A stretch of 64,000 nt of DNA from UBA7672 sp047601145 (lineage in GTDB: Bacteria; Pseudomonadota; Alphaproteobacteria; Caulobacterales; Hyphomonadaceae). The position numbers and the translations under genes are program-made. The stretch is from positions 372,001 through 436,000 of the forward strand of contig JASGJW010000001.1 of NCBI GenBank assembly GCA_047601145.1, in the 5' to 3' direction. The notes under the pieces are model-generated. The model ran no database searches. It was not told the DNA's origin and worked only from the letters and a program-made list of their open reading frames with translations. Shown here in pieces: positions 8,212 through 16,769 of the stretch (its first letter is position 1; each line of letters opens with the position of its first letter).

Positions 8212-9564
8212 ATGGGCACAACGATCGACAATCTCGAATCGCATTTCCGCTACACGGTGATCCGCGGCTTCACCGACGCGACCGGCATTCGCGTGCCTTT
8301 CGAGACCACCGGCGTTGTCCGCAAGATTGACCTCAAGCGCCCGGACATGTCCGAGATCTACATCGACTGGGAGCGCGACGGCCCCGGGGACACGAAGACG
8401 CCCGAACGCCTCACCTTTCTCCTCGCTGCAACCGATGGCCCGCGCAACGGCCACATGAAGGAGTATTTCGAGAAGGGCGAACTCGTGATGCCGCCGCGCG
8501 AGCACAAGCCGCCCAAGCCAGCGCCCGCTGCAGAACCCGTTGCGCCCGCAGAGCCTGCCCAGTCCTTCGCCGGCTACGACGGTGAGCAACCACCCGGCGA
8601 AACCCTCCTCGGCGAACGGACCGTCGCGTGCGATTGCGGCCCCATCTTCCACCGCGCCATCTTTCCCTCTGCCCAGTACGGCGTGAACGCCTGCCTGCGC
8701 TGCGGCGCCGTCACCGTGACGAGGCAGGTCGGCGATGATGGCCGCTTCACTGGCAATGCCTGGACCGCCTACTGGACCGTCCCTACATCCCAGATACTCG
8801 TCGACTGGCTCGGCCGCTTCCCGCGCATCTCGATCGACTATGCTGGCTCGGTCTGGCGCTGGCCGATGTCGGCTTCGCTCGTGCGCTACCCCACCCTCTT
8901 CTATCCCGCCGATGCGCGCGTCTCCGACGAGGCCGAACTCAAGGCGCTCGAATCGACCCTCGGCGAGGCCCAGGCCCCGCTCACGCGCGCCCAACGTCTT
9001 AGCTCAGCCTGCGGCGACATCCCGCGCACACCGGCCGATCTACCTGAAGCCTTCGCCGTGTTCGGCATGCTGCGGCAGGCGCTCGACTTCCGTTCCAAGA
9101 CCGACGTCGAGACGCTCAAGGCCCACGCGCATCTCCTCAATCCCAGTTGCGAACTCGCGGCCGACCTCCTGCTGGGTCGGGACGACGCTTACGACCTGAT
9201 GCTGAATTGGTTGCGCGCCAGGGACGGCGATGAGTTCAGCGCCGGCATTGCAATGCTGCGCGACAGCCGTCGTCTCTTCACCGGCCCTGAGGATCCAAAG
9301 CTCACGCAGCCCCTGCTCGAAATCCTCGACGCCCTTCCACTCGGCAAGCTGAAGGATGTCCCCGACCGGGTCGAAAGCTGCCAGCGTTTTGAATCTCTCC
9401 TCGTCGCCATCGCCGACCTCGGCGCCAACGCACCTGATATGCTCGAGGGCCTCACCGCCCTCATGAAGAAGCTCGCAAGAAAAGACACGTACACGACAGA
9501 CGCAATCCGTCTCACGCTCAACGAACTCAGGGGCATCGACAACCGTCCGCCAGCCTACCGCTAG
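8212..9564 (+). CDS. Hypothetical protein with a possible zinc-binding segment
   Basis: A 450-residue soluble protein, not recognised. The N-terminal 100 residues (YTVIRGFTDATG, FETTGVVRKIDLKRPDMSEIYIDWERDG) look like a beta-rich domain. A Pro/Ala-rich linker follows, then a segment with CDCG and, about 25 residues later, CLRCG, which could bind a metal. The C-terminal half is helical and Leu/Asp-rich, like a helical repeat. An in-frame GTG at 8167 would add 15 residues (MHLVAAQ...), but the ATG at 8212 begins the more conserved-looking sequence; neither has a strong ribosome site. Codon usage matches the neighbours, so it is a real gene. The stem-loop array lies immediately upstream. Confidence 0.75.
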   Translation: MGTTIDNLESHFRYTVIRGFTDATGIRVPFETTGVVRKIDLKRPDMSEIYIDWERDGPGDTKTPERLTFLLAATDGPRNGHMKEYFEKGELVMPPREHKPPKPAPAAEPVAPAEPAQSFAGYDGEQPPGETLLGERTVACDCGPIFHRAIFPSAQYGVNACLRCGAVTVTRQVGDDGRFTGNAWTAYWTVPTSQILVDWLGRFPRISIDYAGSVWRWPMSASLVRYPTLFYPADARVSDEAELKALESTLGEAQAPLTRAQRLSSACGDIPRTPADLPEAFAVFGMLRQALDFRSKTDVETLKAHAHLLNPSCELAADLLLGRDDAYDLMLNWLRARDGDEFSAGIAMLRDSRRLFTGPEDPKLTQPLLEILDALPLGKLKDVPDRVESCQRFESLLVAIADLGANAPDMLEGLTALMKKLARKDTYTTDAIRLTLNELRGIDNRPPAYR

Positions 9565-9666
9565 GGCGCCCGCAATTCCAAGAAGCGCGCGCTCGCCGAC
9601 ACGCTGGTGTTGCGTATCGGCGCGCCGAATGATCGGATAGCGGGCGAGCAAGGCGAGGAAAACCTG

Positions 9667-10449
9667 ATGCGGATCGACAATTCGATATCGGCCGTCGTGA
9701 CGGGCGGGGCTTCAGGCCTTGGCCGCGCGAGCGCCATGGCGCTGGCTCAGGCAGGCGTCAAAGTGTCGATATTCGACATCAACGAAGCCGCTGGAGAAGC
9801 CGTTGCGAACGAGATCGGCGGGACCTTCTGCAAGGTCAACATACTGAGCGAGGAAAGCGTTGTTGCAGGGTTTGAGAAGGCCCGCAGCGCCAATGGACCC
9901 GAACGCATCTGCGTCCACTGCGCGATGACGGCGCGGCGAGGCAAGACCCTCGCTTTTGACAAGGCGGCAGGCGGATACAAGAGAACATCAACCGAGGACT
10001 TTGCTTTCGGCGTCGAAGGCATCCTGGTCGCAAGCTATCGCGTGGCCTCGCTGTCCGCATTGGGAATGGCGGGACTGCCCCCGCTCGAAGATGGGGAGCG
10101 CGGCGTCATAACGCTGACAGCTTCGGTTGCAGCACAGGATGCGCAGATCGGACAGGTGATCTATGGCTCAGCCAAGGCAGGCGTGAACGGCCTCGTTCTT
10201 CCGATGGCTCGCGACATGATGGACCTCGGCATCCGGGTAAACTCGATCATGCCAGGCATCTTCGCCACACCCCTGATGCTCGGGGCGAAGCAGGAGGTGC
10301 TCGACAGCCTTGCCGCCTCGGTTCCCTTCCCCAAACGCCTCGGCAAGCCGGAAGAATTCGGCAGTCTCGTACTCGAATTGGCGCGTAATACCTACTTCAA
10401 CGGCCAATGCCTGCGCCTCGATGGCGGGATCCGGATGGCGCCGCGCTGA
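9667..10449 (+). CDS. Short-chain dehydrogenase, 3-hydroxyacyl-CoA dehydrogenase type-2-like
   Basis: A 260-residue Rossmann-fold oxidoreductase. The nucleotide motif TGGASGLGRA is at about residues 13-22, with Asp in FDINEA predicting NAD rather than NADP. The catalytic Ser is in LTASVA and the Tyr/Lys pair in YGSAK. The overall pattern (AMTARRGKTLAFDKAAG insertion, MPGIFATPLM) resembles type-2 3-hydroxyacyl-CoA dehydrogenases (HSD17B10-like), which oxidise 3-hydroxyacyl-CoA in beta-oxidation or branched-chain degradation. The ATG at 9667 follows GGCGAGGAAA and fits the family start; an upstream ATG at 9607 would add a non-conserved leader. Substrate is uncertain. Confidence 0.88.
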   Translation: MRIDNSISAVVTGGASGLGRASAMALAQAGVKVSIFDINEAAGEAVANEIGGTFCKVNILSEESVVAGFEKARSANGPERICVHCAMTARRGKTLAFDKAAGGYKRTSTEDFAFGVEGILVASYRVASLSALGMAGLPPLEDGERGVITLTASVAAQDAQIGQVIYGSAKAGVNGLVLPMARDMMDLGIRVNSIMPGIFATPLMLGAKQEVLDSLAASVPFPKRLGKPEEFGSLVLELARNTYFNGQCLRLDGGIRMAPR

Positions 10450-10559
10450 GCTCGGGCGGCAGGATCGCCTAAAGCTAACCCGGGTTGCTTGCCGGACTTT
10501 GCCGACAGCTGGCCGAACCGTTGGCCGCGCGCGGCGACGTCATCTGAAGCGCCCGCGCG

Positions 10560-13493
10560 CTATGCCGGGCACGTGTTCAGCCTTTCTCCTTCCAGGATCG
10601 GAAAGCGGACAACGTCATCATCGCTGAAAGCCGCAACGCCAATCGCCCTCAGCTTCTCGCAGGCAAGGCGAACCTGCTCGCCCGCAGGTGCAGAGACAAT
10701 CGGGTCAACCGCCTCAAGCCAGGCAAGCGGTCCATGGGTTGCGGAGAGGACGCGTCTGCCATCGCCTGAGATGGCGGCGCTGGCGAGGGGAAGCCGGAAA
10801 CTCTGGAGCAGCGCACGGGTTTGCGTGTCGAACAGGCGCGCGCCATTGCTCAATCCAGCGAGCATGAGGCGCCCATCGGAGGAGAACGAAATCGATCTCA
10901 CCTGAGCCGCCTCGCGAGGATCACCGATATAGAGGCTTGCGGGTTTGCCCTCGAGCCTTTCCAGGACCCACATCGCGATCTTGCCATCGCTTCGACCGAT
11001 GAAGGCGCGCTTGCCGTCGGGACTGAAGGCGACGGAGGGGCTCTCGAAGGCGCCGTTGTCCTTCGGATCAAGCTTTCTTGCCGGCGCGGAGCCATCAATC
11101 GCGACTAGCTGGGCGGGCCCTGAGGATCCGACGAGGATCTGTCGGTTGTCCGGGGAGAGGGCAAGGGCGCGTGGCGCGCCCGTTGTCACCTTGAGCGTTG
11201 CAACCGGCGCCGGCGCCTCGGCCTTCCAGACAAGAATCCGGCCATCCCACAGGCCCGCTGCAAGATACTGTCCGTCAGGCGAGACCGTCATCGCGGCGAC
11301 ACCCTCGCTTGTCTCGGGACCGGAGTAGGTGAGGTCCGGCTTGTCGCGACCGATGGTCCAGAGACTGATCGTCTTGTTGTCCGTGAGACTGAAGAAGCGC
11401 TTGCCGTCAGGATGGAAGGCAAGCGATCCGACATAGACCCCGCCCTGCCTCGTCCCCACCACCTGGGTCGGCTTCTTTTCGCCAACCCTCCAGAGTTCAA
11501 TGCCCCCTGCCGCGCCCAGAAGGACGAGGTCGCCCGCGGGCGACAGGGCCGAAGCGTCGACCGCCGGCTTGGGCGTGAAATCCTGGATCACTTGAGGTCT
11601 TGTGTTCCAGAGCTTGATTGAGCGATCGAGGGAGGCGGTCAGAAATTTCTGTCCGCCGCCAGGGTAGATTGCTATCGCGCCGACCGCTGAGTCGTGACCC
11701 TTGACTGAAATGTCGGGCGCCTTGTTGCCAATGAGCCAGCTCTCGACAGTCCCGTTTATCAGCCCGAGCACAAAACTCTGGCTGTCGGGGGCGAAGCCGG
11801 CGGTGAAGATGGATCGGTCCTGGCGATAATCGAAGCGCTGGATCGGTTCAGGCTTGCCGAATTCCCAGAGCGCGCCGGAGGTTCCTTCGGTCGAAATGAT
11901 GTAGCGCCCGTCCTGGGACATATAGGCGCTGATCAGACGGTCCATGGCGATGAACTGCGGAACCTCCCCCTTGCCCACCTTGCCATAGGCAATTCCCTGG
12001 TCGGCGATCGCGAACATCGCGATGTTGCCGTCTTCGGAGATCGCTAGCGAGCGGATACGGCCTCCGGCGACGTCTCCGGCATGGACGGCCGTCCCATCTG
12101 AGGCGCGCCAGATTTCGAACGCCCCGCTTCTGCGCGCGACCAGGGTAAAGGCTCCCTCGCTGGTTGTGACCATCGCGTCGACTTTATCCTCGGTCGGCAC
12201 CTTGAACGTGACCGGAGGGACGTCGCTCCCGGCCTTGTGCAAGGTCATCGTTCCATCCCCCGCGAGAATGCTGATCCCGCCGCCATCGGGCCACAGCGCA
12301 AACCCGGCCAGTTTGTCCGTCATCGCCTTGTCGAAGGACCATAGGGGCGTGGTCTCGCCGACGCGCGAGACGCGCAACGCGCCCTCCTCGGTTGCATCGG
12401 CATAGAGAGCGCCGGTCTTCCCGGCGGAGATCGAGACGACCAGACCTGGCGCGGTGATCGCCTTCTCGACCAGATTGTGCGTGTAACCGCGAACCAGCGC
12501 GTTGCGGACGGGCATGTTGCCTTCTGGCAGGAAGAAACGCTCGAGCCAGCCCTGACGCACGTCCGGATCCCCCGCGAGGGACATCAGCATCGCACGAACA
12601 TAGTCACCTTCCCCGGCGCGCTCCTGGGCTGCGACCCCGAACTGAGCGGCGCGACGTGCATTGGCGTCAAGCGAACGCAGCGCCGCAAAATAGTTTCCGG
12701 GAATTGCAACCGCGAGAAGCACAAGTCCGATCGCGAGGGCGAGGAGCGAGCGATTGCGGAGGCGCCGCTCGGCGGAGCGTCGTTGGCTCAGGGCTTCCTC
12801 GCGTTCCTTGAGGGCCTGCTCGCGCTCGACAAGCTGGGCGCGCGCGGCGGCCGAGCGCGCCTCGGCTGCTTCCTCCGAACGGTTTAGATAATCACGCGTT
12901 GCTGCGCTTATGGCAGCGCCCTTGGGTGCGCTCTTGGCCCAGGCCTGCGCCTCTTCCAGGGCAAGGCCGCGAAGCAGGAGGTCCTCAGGCTGTCCGCGCG
13001 CCGTCCATTCCGCGACATCCTCGCCAAGCCGCGTCTGCTGACGCAGCCAGCCAAGATCGACCTTGAGCGCCCGCTCGAGCTTTTGAACGCCATCGTAAAA
13101 GCCGGACCCGGGAATATCCGGGTGCTTGAAGAAGGGTATGTAGTTGAGATCGGCAAGCGCTGCAGGCGGGGTCACGCCGGCAAGCGCATGCGGCGTCACC
13201 GGGATCATCCGCTTGCCAAGGCGATGCGCTTCCTCCACCTCCCAGGCGCAGATCGGAGAAGCGGCGGATTTTTCGGTCAGAACGAAGACGATCGTGTCCG
13301 AAGCAAAGATCAGAGCGCCAAGGCGCTCGCGCCAGTTCTCCGCAGCATCAATGTCGTGACGGTCGAGGAAAGGCTGGAACCCCTTGTCCTCGAGCGCCAG
13401 CACCAGCTGGTCGGCAAAATCGATGTCGGTGCGCGAATAAGAGATAAAGACCTTGAGCCGACCTGCGCCCGGGCCTTTGTCCTTCCCGTCCAT
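10560..13493 (-). CDS. TIR domain - coiled coil - transmembrane - WD40 repeat protein
   Basis: 977 residues. Residues 13-140 form a TIR domain: VFISYSRTD start, BB-loop-like RHDIDAAENW, and S79-x2-C82-x-W84-E85, where Glu85 is at the position of the catalytic Glu of NAD-hydrolysing TIR domains. A Glu/Arg/Ala-rich coiled coil spans about 205-245. One strong membrane segment lies at about 248-268 (LLALAIGLVLLAVAIPG). From about 330 to the end there are WD40 repeats (for example HDSAVGAIAIYPGGGQKFLTASLDRSIKLWNT as pieces), probably two propellers. Topology is predicted as cytosolic TIR and a periplasmic propeller, or both cytosolic with a hairpin. Families with this build are linked to prokaryotic conflict and stress signalling; a defence role here is inference only. 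Confidence 0.9.
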   Translation of the reverse strand: MDGKDKGPGAGRLKVFISYSRTDIDFADQLVLALEDKGFQPFLDRHDIDAAENWRERLGALIFASDTIVFVLTEKSAASPICAWEVEEAHRLGKRMIPVTPHALAGVTPPAALADLNYIPFFKHPDIPGSGFYDGVQKLERALKVDLGWLRQQTRLGEDVAEWTARGQPEDLLLRGLALEEAQAWAKSAPKGAAISAATRDYLNRSEEAAEARSAAARAQLVEREQALKEREEALSQRRSAERRLRNRSLLALAIGLVLLAVAIPGNYFAALRSLDANARRAAQFGVAAQERAGEGDYVRAMLMSLAGDPDVRQGWLERFFLPEGNMPVRNALVRGYTHNLVEKAITAPGLVVSISAGKTGALYADATEEGALRVSRVGETTPLWSFDKAMTDKLAGFALWPDGGGISILAGDGTMTLHKAGSDVPPVTFKVPTEDKVDAMVTTSEGAFTLVARRSGAFEIWRASDGTAVHAGDVAGGRIRSLAISEDGNIAMFAIADQGIAYGKVGKGEVPQFIAMDRLISAYMSQDGRYIISTEGTSGALWEFGKPEPIQRFDYRQDRSIFTAGFAPDSQSFVLGLINGTVESWLIGNKAPDISVKGHDSAVGAIAIYPGGGQKFLTASLDRSIKLWNTRPQVIQDFTPKPAVDASALSPAGDLVLLGAAGGIELWRVGEKKPTQVVGTRQGGVYVGSLAFHPDGKRFFSLTDNKTISLWTIGRDKPDLTYSGPETSEGVAAMTVSPDGQYLAAGLWDGRILVWKAEAPAPVATLKVTTGAPRALALSPDNRQILVGSSGPAQLVAIDGSAPARKLDPKDNGAFESPSVAFSPDGKRAFIGRSDGKIAMWVLERLEGKPASLYIGDPREAAQVRSISFSSDGRLMLAGLSNGARLFDTQTRALLQSFRLPLASAAISGDGRRVLSATHGPLAWLEAVDPIVSAPAGEQVRLACEKLRAIGVAAFSDDDVVRFPILEGERLNTCPA

Positions 13494-13553
13494 GACGACC
13501 CCACATAACAGACCGGGTCCCCGCCCGGCCGCACAACCGGCATGCCTGCGCGC

Positions 13554-14531
13554 CTACCCCTTCAGCGCGCCCGACAGGCGTTTTGCAATGATCTCTTCGG
13601 CCTCGCGCATGATGCGGTCGATCAGCTCCTTGACCGTCGGCACATCGTGAATGAGGCCAGCAACCATGCCGCAGCTCCAGGCCCCGGCCGCCATGTCGCC
13701 GTCCTTCATCACCTTGGGATAGACGCCGGCCACCTCGTTGATGATGTCCTCGAACCGGATGCCCTGACCGAGCTGCTTTTCCTTCTCGAGGATCTTGGTG
13801 ACGCCCTCATTGTTGAGCACGCGCTCGGTGTTGCGCAGCGGACGCATGATCAGCCGCGTATCGAGCTCGCTCGCCGCGACCAGCGCGTCCTTCACATTCT
13901 GGTGCACCGGAGCTTCCTTCGTCGCGATGAAGCGCGTGCCCATGTTCATGCCTTCAGCGCCCAGCGACATCGCCGCCACGAGCGAGCGCCCGTCCGCCAT
14001 GCCGCCCGAGGCGACAAACGGAATCTTGAGTTCTTCCGCGGCGCGCGGCAGCAGGATGAAGTTCGGCACATCGTCCTCGCCCGGATGCCCGCCGCATTCG
14101 AACCCGTCGACGCTCACCGCATCGCAACCGATCGCCTCGGCTTTCTTCGAGTGGCGCACCGACGTGCATTTGTGGATCACCTTGATCCCCGCCTCCTTGA
14201 AGAACGGCATCACCTGGCTCGGATTGTTCCCCGCCGTCTCGACGATCTTGATCCCTTCCTCGATGATCGTGCGCACGAAGCCCGGATAGTCGGGCGGCGT
14301 CACGGCCGGCAGGAAGGTGAGGTTCACGCCGAACGGCTTCTTCGTCATCTCGCGGCAGCGCCGGATCTCGGCCCGCAGCCCTTCGGGCGTGCGCAGTGTC
14401 AGGCCCGTGATGATGCCAAGCCCGCCGGCATTGGAAACGGCCGCCGCCATCTCGGCGAAACCGACATAGTGCATGCCGCCCTGAATGATCGGGTGCTCGA
14501 TGCCGAACAGCTCGGTGATCCGCGTCTTCAT
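13554..14531 (-). CDS. Nitronate monooxygenase / 2-nitropropane dioxygenase family
   Basis: A 325-residue FMN-dependent TIM-barrel enzyme. Start motif TELFGIEHPIIQGGMHYVG, FMN-binding segments VNLTFLP and GCDAVSVDGFECGGHPGEDD, PFVASGGMADGRS and GAEGMNMGTRFIATKEAPVH are all characteristic. The family oxidises alkyl nitronates (toxic nitro compounds) or, in related clades, works on enoyl substrates (FabK-like); the short C-terminus and GGHPGED favour the nitronate monooxygenase class. It lies 60 nt upstream of the TIR-WD40 gene on the same strand, so co-transcription is possible, but no functional link is evident. Confidence 0.9.
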   Translation of the reverse strand: MKTRITELFGIEHPIIQGGMHYVGFAEMAAAVSNAGGLGIITGLTLRTPEGLRAEIRRCREMTKKPFGVNLTFLPAVTPPDYPGFVRTIIEEGIKIVETAGNNPSQVMPFFKEAGIKVIHKCTSVRHSKKAEAIGCDAVSVDGFECGGHPGEDDVPNFILLPRAAEELKIPFVASGGMADGRSLVAAMSLGAEGMNMGTRFIATKEAPVHQNVKDALVAASELDTRLIMRPLRNTERVLNNEGVTKILEKEKQLGQGIRFEDIINEVAGVYPKVMKDGDMAAGAWSCGMVAGLIHDVPTVKELIDRIMREAEEIIAKRLSGALKG

Positions 14532-14864
14532 GGGATGGTGTCCTCTCCAGTTTCTGACCCATCAGGAAAGGACAGGCCAGACGCCGTCAAGCCCGTTCGC
14601 ATGGCGCCGTCAAGGCATCCTCGGCGTCAGCCTATCCGATCCTTGAACGACTGGCGCAGTCTTGTCTCGCGCACTCGTCGGGCAACGTCCTGGTGCACGT
14701 CATCCCGCCGGCCGCTCTGCACCAGCGCACAAGAGGGAATTTCCATCAGAAGCGAAGTTGTATCCCCATGTGATCCAACTCAGCTTGCACGCGAGCAGCT
14801 TCGAGGGCCTACAAATATGTGTCCACTTCCCAATCCCCTTGATATGAGGGCGGCAGGGGGATGC
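14532..14864. other. Divergent intergenic region, 333 bp
   Basis: Lies between the starts of the nitronate monooxygenase (minus) and the polytopic membrane protein (plus), so it must carry both promoters. No convincing ORF, palindrome or RNA gene was seen. The last bases (GGCAGGGGG, 14852-14860) act as the ribosome site for the gene at 14865. Confidence 0.5.
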
Positions 14865-16682
14865 ATGCGAAAAATTGACCTTACTCTCGTCGCGACGAGC
14901 GGGCTCGCCGGGGACGCCTTCGCGGTGCTCGCCTCCGCTCTTGTGTCGGTACTTGTAGCAGCGTTCAGCGCTTTGCTGATCGTCCTGATATTTACGACCA
15001 TCGCGCTTGTTCCCCTGGTGTGGCTCCTTGGTCAGTTGATCGGGGAGACAGGCCTCGCCGATCTGTCGCCGCTGCTCATTCCAATCAAGCAACTCTCAAA
15101 TCTCTTCTTTGGCGGGTTCAGTGCACATTCCGCTACACCAGGCTTGTCCGCCAATGCTGCCCTTTTCCTTCCGTGCTTGCTCGTTGGAGTGGCCTATCTG
15201 GTTGTCTTTTGGTTGGGAAATCTCGCCAGCCGGGGCGTGCGATCGATCGCCTGCATTGCCGCCTTAGCGGTGATGACAGGATCGATCATCTATTTTCTGG
15301 CTGTCAGCGCGATGCAAGCTCCGTGGAACGTTCTTGCGGCCGCTGCTCTTGCGCCCACCGTTCCCGGTTTGCTGGTATTTCACCCCGAAATCACTGGCGA
15401 CCTGACAAATCTTATCGTCGTCATCCAGATTGTCCCGTCTGCGATCCTCATGTGTTCGCTGCTGCCGGAAGGGTTTGCCATCGCTTCAGGCCTGGCGTCG
15501 TCAAGGGAGTATCGCAAGGTCTTCCTGGACTCGCTCGCCCGCAAACGGGTGCGCTCACTTCGATTCTTGAAGCGCGCAATCATGCCTGCAGCGATGATTT
15601 TCGTTCGCTCGACCATTGTTTGCGTAGGATTGGCCTTGCTCGCCGTACTCGGCGTTCTTGGGCTCTTCATTGGCGTCGAACAGCTGCTCCGCCACGGCGG
15701 AAAGCTCTTCCCTCTCTTTGATTGGCTCGAGGGGATCGCGAGGACCTTTGCTGCCTTCGGAATGGCAATCGGCCAGGGCGGAGCGTTTGCGGTGCTCATA
15801 ACCGCCCCGATCGTCATGCTCTCAGCCCTTGGCTGGGCGATCAATCGCGCCCTGGGGCGAGGCGCGCCGCTGCTGCGCGAATGGACAATTGTAGGAAGCG
15901 CCGCCGTTGTGATTGGAGTGATCGTTCTCAAGGACGCCGAGTTCGTTGATGGATGTTCTTTCGTCTTCATCACTTTTCAGACTGGCATGCTGGTTCTGGC
16001 ACTCCGCGGGATCATCTGGCGCGGCCTGAAGTCTGCGACTTCTCGTTCGCTCGACACGTTACAAGCAACAGTCGAGGACGTGCGAGACCTCGCGCAGCTC
16101 CGACCGATCCTCCTTCTCCGCGCATTCAAGGACGACGAAAGGCGGCTTGGCCGGCGTTGGAGCATTTTCGACCTCCTGATGGGAGGATCGGGCGCGGGAC
16201 CGCGTTTTGAAGAGGTGCTGGCGCAACGGGCCTTTGCCTGGCGTCCGATGCTCGCGCTCGGCAATCCGCACTCCAAGTTTCAGCTATTTGGCGCCTTGAA
16301 GCGAAGTGTCAGCGACGATGCCTGGCAGAATGAGGTCGCCTATTGGAATCAAAACTCCGCGTACACCGTGATGATCGGCAACAAGACAGAGAACCTCGCT
16401 TGGGAAATCGAACACATTCGCGAAACCGGGCGACAGCGCAGTACGATCTACGTGCTCACAAGCCGTCGGTCCGGACGCCAATTCTTCAGCCACCACGCGC
16501 TGTTTCCAAATGAGGGCGCTGAGGCTCCCTCGCACAATGCGTTGGTCGTGTTTTACGATGATGAGTGGGGATGGACAGAACTCGCATCCAACCTGCGAAC
16601 CGGCACTGCCTTCTCAATCGCCGTCGATATGGCGATTGCAAGGAAGGAGCGCGAAATCGGCGGCGATCGGCGGGCGCCTTGA
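14865..16682 (+). CDS. Polytopic membrane protein with conserved cytosolic LLRAFKDD domain
   Basis: 605 residues. The first about 390 residues contain around ten hydrophobic segments. A cytosolic domain of about 190 residues follows, with ordered motifs RPILLLRAFKDD (413-424), FEEVLAQR (about 448), LALGNPHSKFQLFGALKR (about 465), SDDAWQNEVAYW (about 483) and LAWEIEHIRETG (about 512). This motif order recurs in uncharacterised bacterial membrane proteins; I recall it but cannot confirm it here. A Rossmann-like, TIR- or SLOG-like fold is my inference from the alternating hydrophobic strands and the terminal WExExI helix. ATG 14865 has GGCAGGGGG upstream; an in-frame ATG at 14844 lacks a ribosome site. 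The frame is open far upstream but that part is the shadow of the minus-strand gene. Confidence 0.8.
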   Translation: MRKIDLTLVATSGLAGDAFAVLASALVSVLVAAFSALLIVLIFTTIALVPLVWLLGQLIGETGLADLSPLLIPIKQLSNLFFGGFSAHSATPGLSANAALFLPCLLVGVAYLVVFWLGNLASRGVRSIACIAALAVMTGSIIYFLAVSAMQAPWNVLAAAALAPTVPGLLVFHPEITGDLTNLIVVIQIVPSAILMCSLLPEGFAIASGLASSREYRKVFLDSLARKRVRSLRFLKRAIMPAAMIFVRSTIVCVGLALLAVLGVLGLFIGVEQLLRHGGKLFPLFDWLEGIARTFAAFGMAIGQGGAFAVLITAPIVMLSALGWAINRALGRGAPLLREWTIVGSAAVVIGVIVLKDAEFVDGCSFVFITFQTGMLVLALRGIIWRGLKSATSRSLDTLQATVEDVRDLAQLRPILLLRAFKDDERRLGRRWSIFDLLMGGSGAGPRFEEVLAQRAFAWRPMLALGNPHSKFQLFGALKRSVSDDAWQNEVAYWNQNSAYTVMIGNKTENLAWEIEHIRETGRQRSTIYVLTSRRSGRQFFSHHALFPNEGAEAPSHNALVVFYDDEWGWTELASNLRTGTAFSIAVDMAIARKEREIGGDRRAP

Positions 16683-16769
16683 CCTGGTCGCTTGGCCAAA
16701 CAGATCAAGCCTGCGCCTTGCGTGCCAAGGCCTCAGCGCGGCGAAGACATTTCCACCCAGCCGAGGCGC

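Noticed and set aside
7817..8231. Minus-strand frames through the stem-loop array (repeating Arg/Gly-rich peptides)
   Set aside because: The amino-acid repeats come only from the stem-loop DNA; frames in several phases look alike and none has a ribosome site.
13542..14864. N-terminal extension of the polytopic membrane protein by 441 codons
   Set aside because: This part is antisense to the nitronate monooxygenase and has no conserved sequence; the start at 14865 has a ribosome site.
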